Source: Spirochaetaceae bacterium
Lineage (GTDB): Bacteria > Spirochaetota > Spirochaetia > DSM-27196 > PWMO01
Assembly: GCA_007693485.1 (NCBI GenBank)
Contig: REDM01000178.1
Coordinates: forward strand, 16,934 to 80,933
Direction: 5' to 3'
DNA length: 64,000 bases
The number at the start of each line of letters is the position of its first letter. Positions within the stretch are counted from its first letter, which is position 1. The notes under the pieces were generated by a model. That model searched no databases and was not told the origin of the DNA. It was given only the letters and a program-made list of their open reading frames with translations. A program made the translations under genes and the position numbers. Below are positions 1 through 9,918 of the stretch, in pieces.

Positions 1-1079
1 AGAGTACCCCAGACACCGCAGATACCGTGGACGGAGATCGCACCAACGGGATCGTCAATGTGGAACACCTTGTCGAAGAGCTCTACCGAACCCACAACGA
101 TGATACCGGCAATGAGACCCACGATGACCGACCCAAAGGGGCTGATGACCCAGGTTCCCGCCGTAATGCCAACCAAGCCTGCCAGCGCACCGTTGAGCGA
201 GAAGCTCGGATCCGGCTTTCCAAACGCAAACCATGAGGTGAACATGGCCGCCACGGCACCCGCTGATGCGCCAAGGGTGGTGGTCACAAAGACGTGAGCG
301 ATGTCAAGGTCGGTTCCCGACAGGGTGCTTCCCCCGTTAAACCCATACCAGCCAAACCAGAGGATGAAGACGCCCAACGCGGCCAACGGCATATTGTGTC
401 CGGGGATCGCCTTGGGAACAATCTTGCCGTCCACCTTGACGTACTTGCCCTTGCGGGGTCCCAGAATGATCGCACCAACCATGGCCGCCCACGCACCAAC
501 GCTGTGCACGACGGTGCTTCCGGCAAAGTCATGGAAACCCATGCCGCCCAACCAGCCGTCGTCACTCCAGATCCAGTGTCCCGAGATCGGATAAATGATC
601 GCGCTGATAATCACGCTGTAGATCAGATAGCCGGTGAACTGAGTCCGTTCAGCCATCGCTCCAGAGACAATGGTCGCAGCGGTTGCGGCGAAGACCACCT
701 GGAAAAACCAGTCCCGGTAGATCTCGTAGTCGGCACCGGCCAGGAAGAACTCGTCGGTTCCAAGAAATCCACCTGCAGACGCTCCGTACATGAGCGCCCA
801 GCCGATGGCCCAGTACGCAAGCGCGCCCGCCGAGAAGTCCATCAGGTTCTTCATGATGATGTTACCCGCGTTTTTTGCACGGGTAAGACCGGTCTCCACC
901 ATCGCGAAACCCGCCTGCATGAAGAACACCAAGGCACCTGCCAGCACAAGCCAGATCATGTCGAACGAGCTCTGATAGAGGTCCAACAGTTCGGCTGTGG
1001 CGGCATCCTGTGCGTACAGAGCAGTCCCACTAAGGAGCATGACAGCTGCAAAACACAGGAGAAGGATCTTTTTGTTCAT
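1..1079 (-). CDS. amt: Ammonium transporter Amt (partial, runs off the left edge)
   Basis: Reverse-strand reading frame from ATG at 1079 with no stop to position 1: [24 protein letters not shown]...[60 protein letters not shown]...; Amt family motifs; AGGAGG SD just upstream. Not in the ORF track because it is open at the edge. Confidence 0.95.
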   Translation of the reverse strand, partial: MNKKILLLCFAAVMLLSGTALYAQDAATAELLDLYQSSFDMIWLVLAGALVFFMQAGFAMVETGLTRAKNAGNIIMKNLMDFSAGALAYWAIGWALMYGASAGGFLGTDEFFLAGADYEIYRDWFFQVVFAATAATIVSGAMAERTQFTGYLIYSVIISAIIYPISGHWIWSDDGWLGGMGFHDFAGSTVVHSVGAWAAMVGAIILGPRKGKYVKVDGKIVPKAIPGHNMPLAALGVFILWFGWYGFNGGSTLSGTDLDIAHVFVTTTLGASAGAVAAMFTSWFAFGKPDPSFSLNGALAGLVGITAGTWVISPFGSVIVGLIAGIIVVGSVELFDKVFHIDDPVGAISVHGICGVWGT

Positions 1080-1123
1080 CGTAGAAGCCCTCCTAAAAGA
1101 ATTGGTTACTCTGGCTGTCAGTT

Positions 1124-1139
1124 AGCAAAACACATACCA
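1124..1139 (-). promoter_or_regulatory. Putative sigma-54 (-24/-12) promoter for amt
   Basis: Minus strand reads TGGTATG-TGTT-TTGCT, close to consensus TGGCACG-N4-TTGCW with correct GG/GC spacing, about 45 nt upstream of the amt start. Confidence 0.65.
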
Positions 1140-1230
1140 ACAAAATGGTTTGAGGAGAGAAAAATTTAAACCAATGTGGGGGAGTGATTTATCTATAACA
1201 CCATGTGGAGAGCGATGAAAGCGGGAAGGC

Positions 1231-1268
1231 CATTCTCGTCCTCCGTGCTGAAAGAAGCAACGAGAATG
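1231..1268. promoter_or_regulatory. Inverted repeat, candidate enhancer/operator upstream of amt
   Basis: cattctcgt (1231-1239) and acgagaatg (1260-1268) are perfect 9-bp inverted arms; inner tgct/agca arms; no T-run following on either strand. Confidence 0.5.
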
Positions 1269-1327
1269 TAGTAAAAAAGACGAAACAAAACAGAAATGTC
1301 AGTTGGCGGTGGGGGAGCGTCGGGATC

Positions 1328-2893
1328 TCAGCGGCCGGCCCGGAAGGCGCGCGGGTCCACGCCGTGCTTCTGCACGCGCAGTCCCATGATTCGCTCGCTG
1401 ACCTTCAACAGACGGGCTGCCTTGGCCATATTCCCTTTGGTGGATTTGAGTGAATCCATCAGGAGTTCGCGCTCGAGGTTGTCGAGGGATTCCTGCAGCG
1501 AGCCCGATACGCGGGTGTCGGTTGACTCTGCGGATTGAAGAGACGGTGGAAGGTGATGGCTGTGAATCACCTCGTCGACGCTGAGCAGAACCGCACGTTC
1601 GATGCAGTTCTCCAGTTCGCGAACATTTCCCGGCCAGTGGTAGTTGACCAGGAGATCGATCGCCGGCGTAGATATCCGGCGGATCTCGGTGTGGTTTGCT
1701 TCGCTGTACTTTCCCACGAAGTGGTCGGCAAGCAGCAGGACGTCGCTCTTTCGTTCGCGAAGCGGTGGAATCAGGATCGGGAAAACGTTCAGGCGGTAAT
1801 AGAGGTCTTCGCGGAACTGTTCGGTCTCCATGAGCCGCTCGAGGTTGCGGTTGGTCGCCGTAATGATTCGGACGTTCGCCCGGATGGTTTCGTTGCCTCC
1901 AACGCGCTCGAACTCCTTCTCCTGGAGAACCCGCAGCAGTTTCACCTGGAGCGTGGGCGAAAGATCGCCGATCTCATCGAGAAAGATCGTACCGCCGTTG
2001 GCCAGCTCAAAACGCCCTTTGCGCATGCTGATGGCACCGGTGAATGAACCCTTCTCGTGTCCGAAGAGTTCGCTCTCTATCACCGTCTCGGGCAGCGCGG
2101 CGCAGTTCACTTTAATGAAGGGTCGGGCGGCGCGTGGGCTGTTGTAGTGGATCGCCTGCGCTACCAGCTCCTTTCCCGTGCCGCTCTCTCCGCGGATCAG
2201 TACCGTCGCCTCGCTGCGCGAGACCTGCGCGATCATGTCGAAGACCGCCTGCATCGCCTTGGAATTCCCGATGATGTTGGACGGTTTGAACTTCTCGCGC
2301 AGCTCTTCGTGGAGACGGGTGTTCTCCTCTTGCAGGCGCCGTTTCTCTTCCATAATGTTCTGTCGGATCTTCACCGCCTGTGCGACAAGCGAACAGACCA
2401 CCGTAAGCAGCCGGGCATCCTCTTCGAGTTGTTCCCCCGGCGCCATCGGCCGGTCAACGCTCAGGGCTCCGATGGTTTCGTTTCCGATTTTGATTGGAAT
2501 ACAGAGAAACGAGATCTCTTTCTGTTTCACACCCTTGCGAGCGCCGGTTTTGTTCAGAAAGGTGGGTTCGTCGGAGATGCGGGGAATGATCTTGAGCTTG
2601 CCACTCTGTACCACGGTTCCGGTGACGCCTTCTCCCAGGACGTAGCGGCCTCGCTCGCGCTGACTGTTGGAGAGTCCGTACGCGGCCTCGATAAAGATTT
2701 CGCCGGTCTGCCGGTTCAGCAGGGTGATTGCGCCGCGCACCATCCCGAGGTGGTCGGTTACCGCCTTGAGCACCGGGTGAATTACCAGTTTCAGGTCCAT
2801 GCTCTGGTCGAGAATCTGGCTTATCTCGAACAGGAGTGAGAGTTCTTCAAATTTTCCCCGGTATGAAAGTGGAGCGGTTTGCTCTGAGACCAC
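1328..2893 (-). CDS. Sigma-54-dependent activator, GAF-AAA+-Fis (NifA-like)
   Basis: GAF region, Walker [38 protein letters not shown]-terminal Fis-like HTH. GTG start at 2893 preceded by GAGGAGG; ORF track extends to 2926. Confidence 0.9.
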   Translation of the reverse strand: MVSEQTAPLSYRGKFEELSLLFEISQILDQSMDLKLVIHPVLKAVTDHLGMVRGAITLLNRQTGEIFIEAAYGLSNSQRERGRYVLGEGVTGTVVQSGKLKIIPRISDEPTFLNKTGARKGVKQKEISFLCIPIKIGNETIGALSVDRPMAPGEQLEEDARLLTVVCSLVAQAVKIRQNIMEEKRRLQEENTRLHEELREKFKPSNIIGNSKAMQAVFDMIAQVSRSEATVLIRGESGTGKELVAQAIHYNSPRAARPFIKVNCAALPETVIESELFGHEKGSFTGAISMRKGRFELANGGTIFLDEIGDLSPTLQVKLLRVLQEKEFERVGGNETIRANVRIITATNRNLERLMETEQFREDLYYRLNVFPILIPPLRERKSDVLLLADHFVGKYSEANHTEIRRISTPAIDLLVNYHWPGNVRELENCIERAVLLSVDEVIHSHHLPPSLQSAESTDTRVSGSLQESLDNLERELLMDSLKSTKGNMAKAARLLKVSERIMGLRVQKHGVDPRAFRAGR

Positions 2894-3014
2894 AGATTTG
2901 CCTCCTCGGACATGCAACGCTACCATAATGTAAGAAAGAACTCAACAGAGGTCCATCGGCTGTTCTCTGTTTTCTCCGTATTTGGTAGACTGACCGCCAC
3001 CAACGGGAGGCTTC

Positions 3015-3743
3015 ATGCGGCTGTTTCTGGATTTTGACGGAGTTGTCTGTGACTCGGTGGGCGAAGCGCAGGTCGCCTCGCATCGCGCCTACTGCCAGAA
3101 GGTGCTCGGCAGCAGCGCAGATGAGCTCTCGGAGGACGACCGCGCACGGTTCATCTCGTACCGGCCCTTCATACGCAACGGCGAGGACTTCGTGCTGCTG
3201 CAGCAGCTGATCCGGGAAGGTATTCAACTTTCCAGCCAGGCCGACTTTGACCGTGAGCTGCTGCGCGCGGGAGCCGCGACGATGCAGCGCTATCGCGACG
3301 CGATCTACTCCGTGCGTGAACAGATGCTCGCTGAAGATCGCGCCGGCTGGCTCGCGCTCAACCGCATCTATCCGCACGTTCGCGCGGTCATCGATCGACC
3401 GGCTGGCGATGATCGCTGTTTCATTCTCTCCACCAAGAAGGCGCAGTACATCAACGAGATCCTGAACGGGGAGGGCGTCCGCTGGCCGGCAACGCGCATC
3501 ATCAGTACCGAGGGTCGCGAAAAAGTGACGCTGATTGAACAAACTGCGGGCGGCGACAACGAGATCCACTTTGTGGAAGACCAGCCCGACCACTTTCCCT
3601 CACCCGGTGAGAGGCCGGCCGCGCTACACTGCGTACTCGCAACCTGGGGATACATCCAGCCTCAGTGGCTGGAGTCTTCGGCGTACACCACCATCGGACC
3701 GCAGGAGTTTGCGGATTTTCTTGATCGACTGTTGTCCCGATAG
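3015..3743 (+). CDS. HAD-superfamily hydrolase-like protein
   Basis: N-terminal MRLFLDFDGVVCDS motif, internal FILSTKK and HFVEDQPDHF. Confidence 0.75.
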   Translation: MRLFLDFDGVVCDSVGEAQVASHRAYCQKVLGSSADELSEDDRARFISYRPFIRNGEDFVLLQQLIREGIQLSSQADFDRELLRAGAATMQRYRDAIYSVREQMLAEDRAGWLALNRIYPHVRAVIDRPAGDDRCFILSTKKAQYINEILNGEGVRWPATRIISTEGREKVTLIEQTAGGDNEIHFVEDQPDHFPSPGERPAALHCVLATWGYIQPQWLESSAYTTIGPQEFADFLDRLLSR

Positions 3744-3749
3744 CGGAGC

Positions 3750-4208
3750 TCAGGGCGTGTCGTCGTCAGGCTGAAGCAGTGAGGCGATCTCTTCGTGCGA
3801 CACCAGTTCGCCGTCGTCGGAATCGTCCTCGTCTCCGCGCGACAGCAGCGCTTCGATGTCGGCGCAGTCGTCCCGGTGCTCGATCCGGATCGCGCGCAGG
3901 CGCCCACTCGACGGAGAGAGCGCCTCGTGAAGCGGCGACTCCGGCTGCAGACAGGTATCGATGGTCTCCACCAGGGCGTGTTTGGCCCTCAGAACGCTTC
4001 GAAGATACTCCATGCGTCGCAGCAGCCGATCGCTTTCGCGCAGACGGCGAAAGAGCGCCTGAATGGTCCCGTCAATGAAATCGATGTCTTCGACCAGCTT
4101 CCCGGCAAACAGATCGGGGTCGAGGTCCAGGCGGACCGCGGATCCGAGGGTTTTGATCATCAGTTGCACGAGGTAGAGGTCGTCGTCGTAATGTATCTGT
4201 ATCGCCAT
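3750..4208 (-). CDS. Hypothetical acidic protein
   Basis: ORF MAIQIHYDDDLYLVQLMIKTLGSAVRLD...; ATG at 4208; no family recognised. Confidence 0.55.
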   Translation of the reverse strand: MAIQIHYDDDLYLVQLMIKTLGSAVRLDLDPDLFAGKLVEDIDFIDGTIQALFRRLRESDRLLRRMEYLRSVLRAKHALVETIDTCLQPESPLHEALSPSSGRLRAIRIEHRDDCADIEALLSRGDEDDSDDGELVSHEEIASLLQPDDDTP

Positions 4209-4243
4209 GGCTCTTTCTATTTTCGGTCCCGCACCCCGCCGAC

Positions 4244-4272
4244 TTGACATCACCGAAGCTGCGTGGTAGCTT
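4244..4272 (+). promoter_or_regulatory. Sigma-70-type promoter for rpsF operon
   Basis: TTGACA (4244-4249), 17 bp, TAGCTT (4267-4272). Confidence 0.55.
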
Positions 4273-4286
4273 TGCCGAACCTCTTT

Positions 4287-4323
4287 ACCATCGGCGACAA
4301 AACAACATACCAATGCCGATGGT
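4287..4323 (+). promoter_or_regulatory. rpsF 5' leader hairpin, candidate S6:S18 autoregulatory element
   Basis: accatcggc (4287-4295) and gccgatggt (4315-4323): perfect 9-bp inverted repeat in the leader, upstream of AGGAGG and ATG 4346. Confidence 0.5.
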
Positions 4324-4345
4324 CATTTGTCCGCAAGGAGGAACA

Positions 4346-4630
4346 ATGACAAGAAGGTACGAGGCAGTGTGCGTCCTCCGTCCAGAGGAAGACGCGTTCA
4401 CCAAGGGGAAGGAACAGGTCAGAAGCGAGCTCACCGAGCTCGGGGCAACCTTTGTCAAAGAACATGACATGGGGCTGCGCACCTTCGCCTATCCGATCAA
4501 GAAGCTGAACCAGGGCCACTACTTCATCTTTGAAGTAGACATGGAGCCCGAAAAGGCCCACCAAACCGAAACCGCGCTGAAACACAAAGAAGACCTGCTT
4601 CGGTTTCTGATGGTTCGCCAGGAGGCGTGA
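4346..4630 (+). CDS. rpsF: 30S ribosomal protein S6
   Basis: MTRRYEAVCVLRPEEDAF...LRTFAYPIKKLNQGHYFIFEVD; SD aggagg. Confidence 0.95.
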   Translation: MTRRYEAVCVLRPEEDAFTKGKEQVRSELTELGATFVKEHDMGLRTFAYPIKKLNQGHYFIFEVDMEPEKAHQTETALKHKEDLLRFLMVRQEA

Positions 4631-4631
4631 G

Positions 4632-5075
4632 ATGCGAGACATCAATCACGTAACCCTGGTGGGCCGGCTGACCCGTGACGCGGAATTGCGCTACACCAAC
4701 AGCGGCTTGCAGATCTGCACGTTTTCCATTGCGGTGAACGGCAGCAAGAAGTCGGGAGATACGTGGGTTGATGAGGCAAACTTCTTTGACTGCGTGATGA
4801 TGGGTCGGATGGCCGAGGCGATTCACAAGTTCATGAAGAAGGGCAAGCAGGTCGGGGTAGACGGCGAATTGCGCCAGAATCGCTGGGAGCAGGACGGGCA
4901 GAAGCGCAGCAAGGTTGAAGTGTTTGCGCAGTTTGTTCAGCTGCTTGGCGGCGGTGGTGGTGGTGGTTCGGGATCGCCGGCCGGTGACCGTGGTGGGTTC
5001 TCTGAATCCAGCGGTGGTGGCTACGACGGTCCGGCGGGTCAGCCGGACAGCTTTGAAGACGACGTTCCATTCTGA
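4632..5075 (+). CDS. ssb: Single-stranded DNA-binding protein
   Basis: [25 protein letters not shown]..., Gly-rich linker, acidic tail DSFEDDVPF. Confidence 0.95.
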   Translation: MRDINHVTLVGRLTRDAELRYTNSGLQICTFSIAVNGSKKSGDTWVDEANFFDCVMMGRMAEAIHKFMKKGKQVGVDGELRQNRWEQDGQKRSKVEVFAQFVQLLGGGGGGGSGSPAGDRGGFSESSGGGYDGPAGQPDSFEDDVPF

Positions 5076-5091
5076 GGAGTACACGAAAACA

Positions 5092-5472
5092 ATGTCTGAC
5101 GGAGATACAAGAACAGAGAATCGAGACGGCGGATACGAATCGCGCCGCCCGATGAGAGACGATCGGGGGGGATCCCGCGATGGCCGCGACGGCAGAGATG
5201 GTCGCGACGGGAGAGACGGCCGTGACGGTGGTCGCGGAGACGACCGGGGCTTCCGTCCTCGGGGCAAGGTCTACTTCCGCAAGAAGATTGACAAGATCAA
5301 GGCGCAGAATCTGGTTATCGATTATAAGCACCCGGAGGTGCTGCGTCGATTTGTAACCGAAAAGGGAAAGATTCTCCCCCGACGCATCACCGGCACATCC
5401 GCCAAGAACCAGCGACGACTGATTCGCGAAATCAAGCGCGCCCGTGTTCTTGGGCTCTTGCCGATGGGTTGA
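5092..5472 (+). CDS. rpsR: 30S ribosomal protein S18 with RDG-repeat N-terminal extension
   Basis: C-terminal [52 protein letters not shown] typical S18; about 50-aa low-complexity N-terminus. Confidence 0.93.
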   Translation: MSDGDTRTENRDGGYESRRPMRDDRGGSRDGRDGRDGRDGRDGRDGGRGDDRGFRPRGKVYFRKKIDKIKAQNLVIDYKHPEVLRRFVTEKGKILPRRITGTSAKNQRRLIREIKRARVLGLLPMG

Positions 5473-5491
5473 GGAAGGACAGGAAACACCG

Positions 5492-6145
5492 ATGAAAGTA
5501 ATTCTCAATTGTGACGTACCGAATCTTGGAGAGGAGGGCGACATCTGTGAAGTCGCTCGTGGCTACGCGAGGAACTTCCTGATTCCCCGAAACATGGTGC
5601 TGATGCACAATCGGCAGAACAGCGCGTTGATTGAGGGCCGCCGGGCGGCGATCGAGCAGCGGAAGGTCGAAAAGCGCAAGCAGGCCTCCTCCATGAAAGA
5701 GCAGATCGAGTCCGAGCCACTGGTATTCACGATGGCCGCCGGAGATCGCGGCAAGCTGTTTGGATCGGTCACTACCGCGACCATCGTTGACGAGCTCGAC
5801 AAGCGCGGTATCAGCGTCGAACGGCGCAAAGTCGACATCCCCGATGGAACAATCAAGAGCGTGGGAACGCACAGCGTGCGGGTGCGCCTGTACGGCGAAG
5901 AAGAGGCCGAACTGACCGTTCGCGTTGAGACCGAGGCGGTGGAAACGGCATCAAAGAATGCAGCGGCAGCCGCTGCTGCACCCGCTCCCGCGGCGCCACC
6001 GGTCGAGTCGACACCAGTCGAGTCGGTAACCGAAGAACCGGAAACCGGCATGGCGGAAACTGAAAAGGCCGAACCTGACATGGCGGAAGCGACGTCCGAG
6101 GAATCGGACGCAACCGAAGAGTCAAGCGAGCAACCGTCCCTCTGA
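5492..6145 (+). CDS. rplI: 50S ribosomal protein L9 with C-terminal Ala/Pro/Glu-rich extension
   Basis: MKVILNCDVPNLGEEGDICEVARGYARNFLIPRNMV...; about 70-aa low-complexity tail. Confidence 0.95.
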   Translation: MKVILNCDVPNLGEEGDICEVARGYARNFLIPRNMVLMHNRQNSALIEGRRAAIEQRKVEKRKQASSMKEQIESEPLVFTMAAGDRGKLFGSVTTATIVDELDKRGISVERRKVDIPDGTIKSVGTHSVRVRLYGEEEAELTVRVETEAVETASKNAAAAAAAPAPAAPPVESTPVESVTEEPETGMAETEKAEPDMAEATSEESDATEESSEQPSL

Positions 6146-6168
6146 CCGTGGCTGGCTGAGGGAGTGTC

Positions 6169-7512
6169 GTGGCGTCGTCAGGAGGGCTGAAGGATCGGGT
6201 TCCTCCGCACAATCATGATGCGGAGATCGCGACCCTCGGGGCAATCCTGCTCGATGCAGACGCCCTCGGTCAGGTGCTGGGCCATCTTCGGCCAAGCGAT
6301 TTTTACCGCAACGCACACGCACGTGTGTTCGAAGGAATCCTTGCGCTCTACGAGCGCGGGGAGGAAATCGACCTTATTACCCTTACGCAGGAACTGCGTA
6401 ACCAGGGTGCCCTCGACAGCGTTGGGGGCGCCGGGTATATCTCCTCGCTCACCTCGAGCGTTCCAACCAGCGCGAACATAGAATACTACGCAAAGATTGT
6501 GCGCGCCGGCTCGGTACGGCGCCGGCTGCTCAAGATTGCCAATGAGATCATCGCCAACGCGTACGATGACACGCAGGAAAGTCGACTGATTATCGAAGAC
6601 GCCGAGAAGCGGATCTTCGACATCACCGACAGCGAACAGGAGGCGGGGTATCAGAAGGCAAAGGAGATTGTCGAAGAGACGGTAGAGGCAATCGAGCGAC
6701 TCTACCAGACCAAAGACAGTTACACGGGCATCCCGTCGGGATTCCCCTCACTGGACAATATGCTCAGCGGGTTTCAGAACTCGGAGTTCATCATCATTGG
6801 TGCGCGTCCTTCGGTGGGAAAAACCGCCCTCGCGCTCACCATGGCGGCGAACATATCCATTCACCAGAAGATTGCCACGGGGTTCTTCACGCTGGAAATG
6901 TCCAAGCAGGCGCTGATGCAGCGGCTGCTTTCCTCGGAAGCGCGCATCGGCTCACAGACGCTGCGTACCGGAATGCTGAAATCGTCGGACTTCAAGAACC
7001 TGACCGACGCGGCGGGACTGATCTATGAAGCGCCGCTGTGGATTGCGGACACGCCAAACATGCGCCTCCTGGATCTGCGCGCCCAGGCGCGAAGGATGGT
7101 TTCGCTGAACGGAGTCCGCGTTCTCTTTGTCGACTATTTGACCCTGATTTCGTCGGAGAACCCGGAAATCCCCCGGCACGAGCAGATCGCGGAGATCTCG
7201 CGATCGCTGAAGGCGCTCGCGCGGGAGTTGGAGATTCCAATCATCGCGCTCTCACAGGTAACGCGGGACTCCGAGGGCAAGCGGCCCAATCTTGCCAACA
7301 TTCGCGAATCCGGCGCCATCGAGCAGGATGCCGATGTGGTCATGTTCCTGCACCGGGAGCGGACCTCGGAGCGGGAAATGCACGAACAGGCGCAGGTGGT
7401 TGAGACCGAACTGATCGTGGCCAAGCAGCGCAACGGCCCCGTCGGGACGGTGAAGATTGCCTTCGTTCCGCGCTATACCAAATTCGAGTCACTGGCTGAA
7501 GAGCCGGGTTAG
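6169..7512 (+). CDS. dnaB: Replicative DNA helicase DnaB
   Basis: VPPHNHDAEIATLGAILLD..., IIGARPSVGKTALALTMA, FVDYLTLI, RNGPVGTVKIAF. Confidence 0.95.
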   Translation: MASSGGLKDRVPPHNHDAEIATLGAILLDADALGQVLGHLRPSDFYRNAHARVFEGILALYERGEEIDLITLTQELRNQGALDSVGGAGYISSLTSSVPTSANIEYYAKIVRAGSVRRRLLKIANEIIANAYDDTQESRLIIEDAEKRIFDITDSEQEAGYQKAKEIVEETVEAIERLYQTKDSYTGIPSGFPSLDNMLSGFQNSEFIIIGARPSVGKTALALTMAANISIHQKIATGFFTLEMSKQALMQRLLSSEARIGSQTLRTGMLKSSDFKNLTDAAGLIYEAPLWIADTPNMRLLDLRAQARRMVSLNGVRVLFVDYLTLISSENPEIPRHEQIAEISRSLKALARELEIPIIALSQVTRDSEGKRPNLANIRESGAIEQDADVVMFLHRERTSEREMHEQAQVVETELIVAKQRNGPVGTVKIAFVPRYTKFESLAEEPG

Positions 7513-7523
7513 GGGAGGCAGAG

Positions 7524-7814
7524 ATGGCGTTTGGCGATGACTACGATTTCGAACTGCTGGTAAACGAAGCTGAGCACATGGTGGTTGAGGAACTGGAGCG
7601 ACAGCTTGAGCAGCCGGAGAACCGGGATCTGCGCCGGTCGCACGACGCGGTGCTCGATATCGCCGCCTTTGCGCTCAACGCCGTGCCGGCATCCTACCGG
7701 GTGAACCTCATGGGTCGCCTTTACGCGGAGGAACTGGACCGAAAGCACGGCGAAACGGTGCGCACCGCGGTCGCGCGCGCGATCGAAGTCGTGCGGGCTA
7801 ACCCTCCCGCGTAA
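7524..7814 (+). CDS. Late competence protein ComFB-like
   Basis: MAFGDDYDFELLVNEAEHMVVEELERQLE...DAVLDIAAFALNAVPASYRVNLMGRLY resembles the ComFB family. Confidence 0.65.
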   Translation: MAFGDDYDFELLVNEAEHMVVEELERQLEQPENRDLRRSHDAVLDIAAFALNAVPASYRVNLMGRLYAEELDRKHGETVRTAVARAIEVVRANPPA

Positions 7815-7819
7815 CCGTT

Positions 7820-9904
7820 TTATGCGTCGCGCGCCGTAGTAGGAAGAATCAGACGAAAGTCTTCCAGTGTCCGTCTGCGTCCCGTTCGTCCTGGAGCAGC
7901 GAGCAGCGAGAGATGCTGTTCGGCACGGGAATGACTCGCAAAATAGTAACCGTCGGTGGTCACGGCAACCCAGTTTCCATCCCGAAACAGATAGAACGTC
8001 AACAGTGGATCTCCGGAGCGCAGATCCCACACGCTCATGGTTCCATCGCGGTTGATTGAAAAGAGGTGGCGATTGGCTACGTACAGCGCCCGAGGAACGT
8101 GCGCCACCGCCGAGATTCGCGTCAAACGCCGCCCGTCCCACACGCTCACACCTTCCATCCCGAGCGAACTGAATAACCGCCCAGTTGCAGGATCGAGCGA
8201 GAGTCGAGCGTCGAGATCCTCTCCGTCGTAGGTGGAAATCGTTCGCCGGTTCTCAAAGTTGGCGCCGCGGTGGACGGTAACGGTGGTGCGGACCACGGAG
8301 CCGGACTGCTGAAGGCCGAGTGTGTAGAGCACACCGCGCGCACGATCGTAGACAAGGTCAAAAATCAGGAAGTTATCGCTCTGGATTCGGACCGTTTCAC
8401 CCGTGCGCGTATCAACCCGCATCAGTGCAGAGTCGAAAGGGTTCGCGCGATTCTTTCCTATGACGATGGTATCCCCAACGGCAACCAGCGCTTCCATGCC
8501 TTCACCCGTGTAGGTGAAGTCGGTGGAGCCGGTGTCCGGATCAATCCGGCGCAGAGTGGTCTGATCGTGGAGGACGATGAGTCTGCCGTCCGCCGAGACA
8601 ACCTGTTTGGTGACGCGGGCTGAGTCAAGCGGAATGGTGGTCAACGCCGGAGCGACCGCAGCGTAGGTGGCGAGTTCGGGGTTCCGGCCGCTGGTGTCCC
8701 ATACCACAACCCGCGACTCGTCGGAATCGGGTCCGGTAACCGCGGAGAGTCGTACCGTTCCCGGTTGCGGCATCCGGCGCGTAGTCACGTCGAGCGTCCG
8801 TACGCGGTTGACTGCGACGTCGGTCTCTCCGAAGAGGTCCGAACGCAGCGAGAGGATCTGCTGGGCGGTAGAGAGGTGGACCGTTCCCTCGGTAAACGCA
8901 AATCCGGTGACCGACTGAACCCGGTTCTCCGCGATCGTGCGGCCGCGACGGTCGGTCGATTCGAAGGTCGTGATGGTTCCATCACCGGTTGCAACAAAGA
9001 GCGCGTCGCCATGAAGGGTAGCCTGAGTGAGGCCGGAGGGCAGGGTGGGAACGGTGCTCATGGCTCGAGAGAGTCGACCACGCTCGCTGACGCGGAAGCT
9101 GGCCATTTCGATCTGCCGCCCGGAGCGTGTCATGACCGCGACGTCTCCGTTCACCTGGTTTACCAGAATCCGCTCGATGCCGCTCATGGGAAAGCGGTCG
9201 CGAAGCGTGCCGTCCACGATATCCACGACAACGAGTTCATTATCCAGACGACCCACCGCGAACCGGCGGTTGGTATGGACCGAGAGCTGATCGATCTCGC
9301 GCGCAGTGGATATTGTCTGCACCTGACGGCCCGAGACTACCTCCCAATAGGTGATGACACCGTCGGATGGGGTGTAGGTCATGATTCGTTCTTCACTCGA
9401 AGCGACCGTGGCAAAGGTGACAATGCCCGATCCGCGCCGAAGATACGGCAGGGAGCGTCCGGTGGACGACGCGAGAAATCGCAAACTGTTGAACTCGTTC
9501 TGGGCAAACAGCAGGAAGGTGCCACGGGGAGAGTAGGTCAGGAAGATGGGCGCTTCGGGCAGCGTCTGGGTGAAGAGCCGTCGCTCCTGCTCCCAGTCCC
9601 ACACCTCAAGGGTAAAGCGGCGGCGACCGTCGGTAACCAGAAGCGCAACCTGTGGGAGAGACGGATGGAGTGTGCCCTGGTGGATGGCGAGGCTCGAGAT
9701 CTGGATCGAACGCTGCAGCTCGCCGGCAGAGTAATCCCATACCTTGAGCTTGCCGTCGTCGCCACCGGTCAGCAGCCGGCCGGTCCGGGCATCGTGCAGC
9801 AGGGTGCGAATCGCACCGGAGTGGCTGGTGTTTACCCGAATCTGTGCGGTTGCGCCGATGGTCACTGCAACAAGCAGGACCACAATCAGGGAAGAACGTT
9901 TCAT
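7820..9904 (-). CDS. Secreted WD40-repeat beta-propeller protein
   Basis: Signal peptide MKRSSLIVVLLVAVTIGATAQ; repeats such as LLTGGDDGKLKVWDYSAGE, DGTMSVWDLRSGDP. Confidence 0.85.
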   Translation of the reverse strand: MKRSSLIVVLLVAVTIGATAQIRVNTSHSGAIRTLLHDARTGRLLTGGDDGKLKVWDYSAGELQRSIQISSLAIHQGTLHPSLPQVALLVTDGRRRFTLEVWDWEQERRLFTQTLPEAPIFLTYSPRGTFLLFAQNEFNSLRFLASSTGRSLPYLRRGSGIVTFATVASSEERIMTYTPSDGVITYWEVVSGRQVQTISTAREIDQLSVHTNRRFAVGRLDNELVVVDIVDGTLRDRFPMSGIERILVNQVNGDVAVMTRSGRQIEMASFRVSERGRLSRAMSTVPTLPSGLTQATLHGDALFVATGDGTITTFESTDRRGRTIAENRVQSVTGFAFTEGTVHLSTAQQILSLRSDLFGETDVAVNRVRTLDVTTRRMPQPGTVRLSAVTGPDSDESRVVVWDTSGRNPELATYAAVAPALTTIPLDSARVTKQVVSADGRLIVLHDQTTLRRIDPDTGSTDFTYTGEGMEALVAVGDTIVIGKNRANPFDSALMRVDTRTGETVRIQSDNFLIFDLVYDRARGVLYTLGLQQSGSVVRTTVTVHRGANFENRRTISTYDGEDLDARLSLDPATGRLFSSLGMEGVSVWDGRRLTRISAVAHVPRALYVANRHLFSINRDGTMSVWDLRSGDPLLTFYLFRDGNWVAVTTDGYYFASHSRAEQHLSLLAAPGRTGRRRTLEDFRLILPTTARDA

Positions 9905-9918
9905 CTCCCTTGCCTCCG

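Noticed and set aside
294-1169. 291-aa plus-strand ORF over the left edge
   Set aside because: Antisense to the clear Amt reading frame; low-complexity, Arg/His-rich shadow ORF typical of GC-rich DNA.
1231-1268. Inverted repeat considered as intrinsic terminator of the NifA-like gene
   Set aside because: No U-tract follows on the minus strand and the arms are AT/GC mixed with a 20-nt interior; an enhancer/operator is preferred.
2057-2839. 260-aa plus-strand ORF
   Set aside because: Fully antisense to the NifA-like regulator; no recognisable domain.
5165-5245. Short-period repeat considered as a possible CRISPR or VNTR locus
   Set aside because: It is in-frame RDG coding repeat of rpsR; no spacers. 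No CRISPR array seen anywhere in the window.
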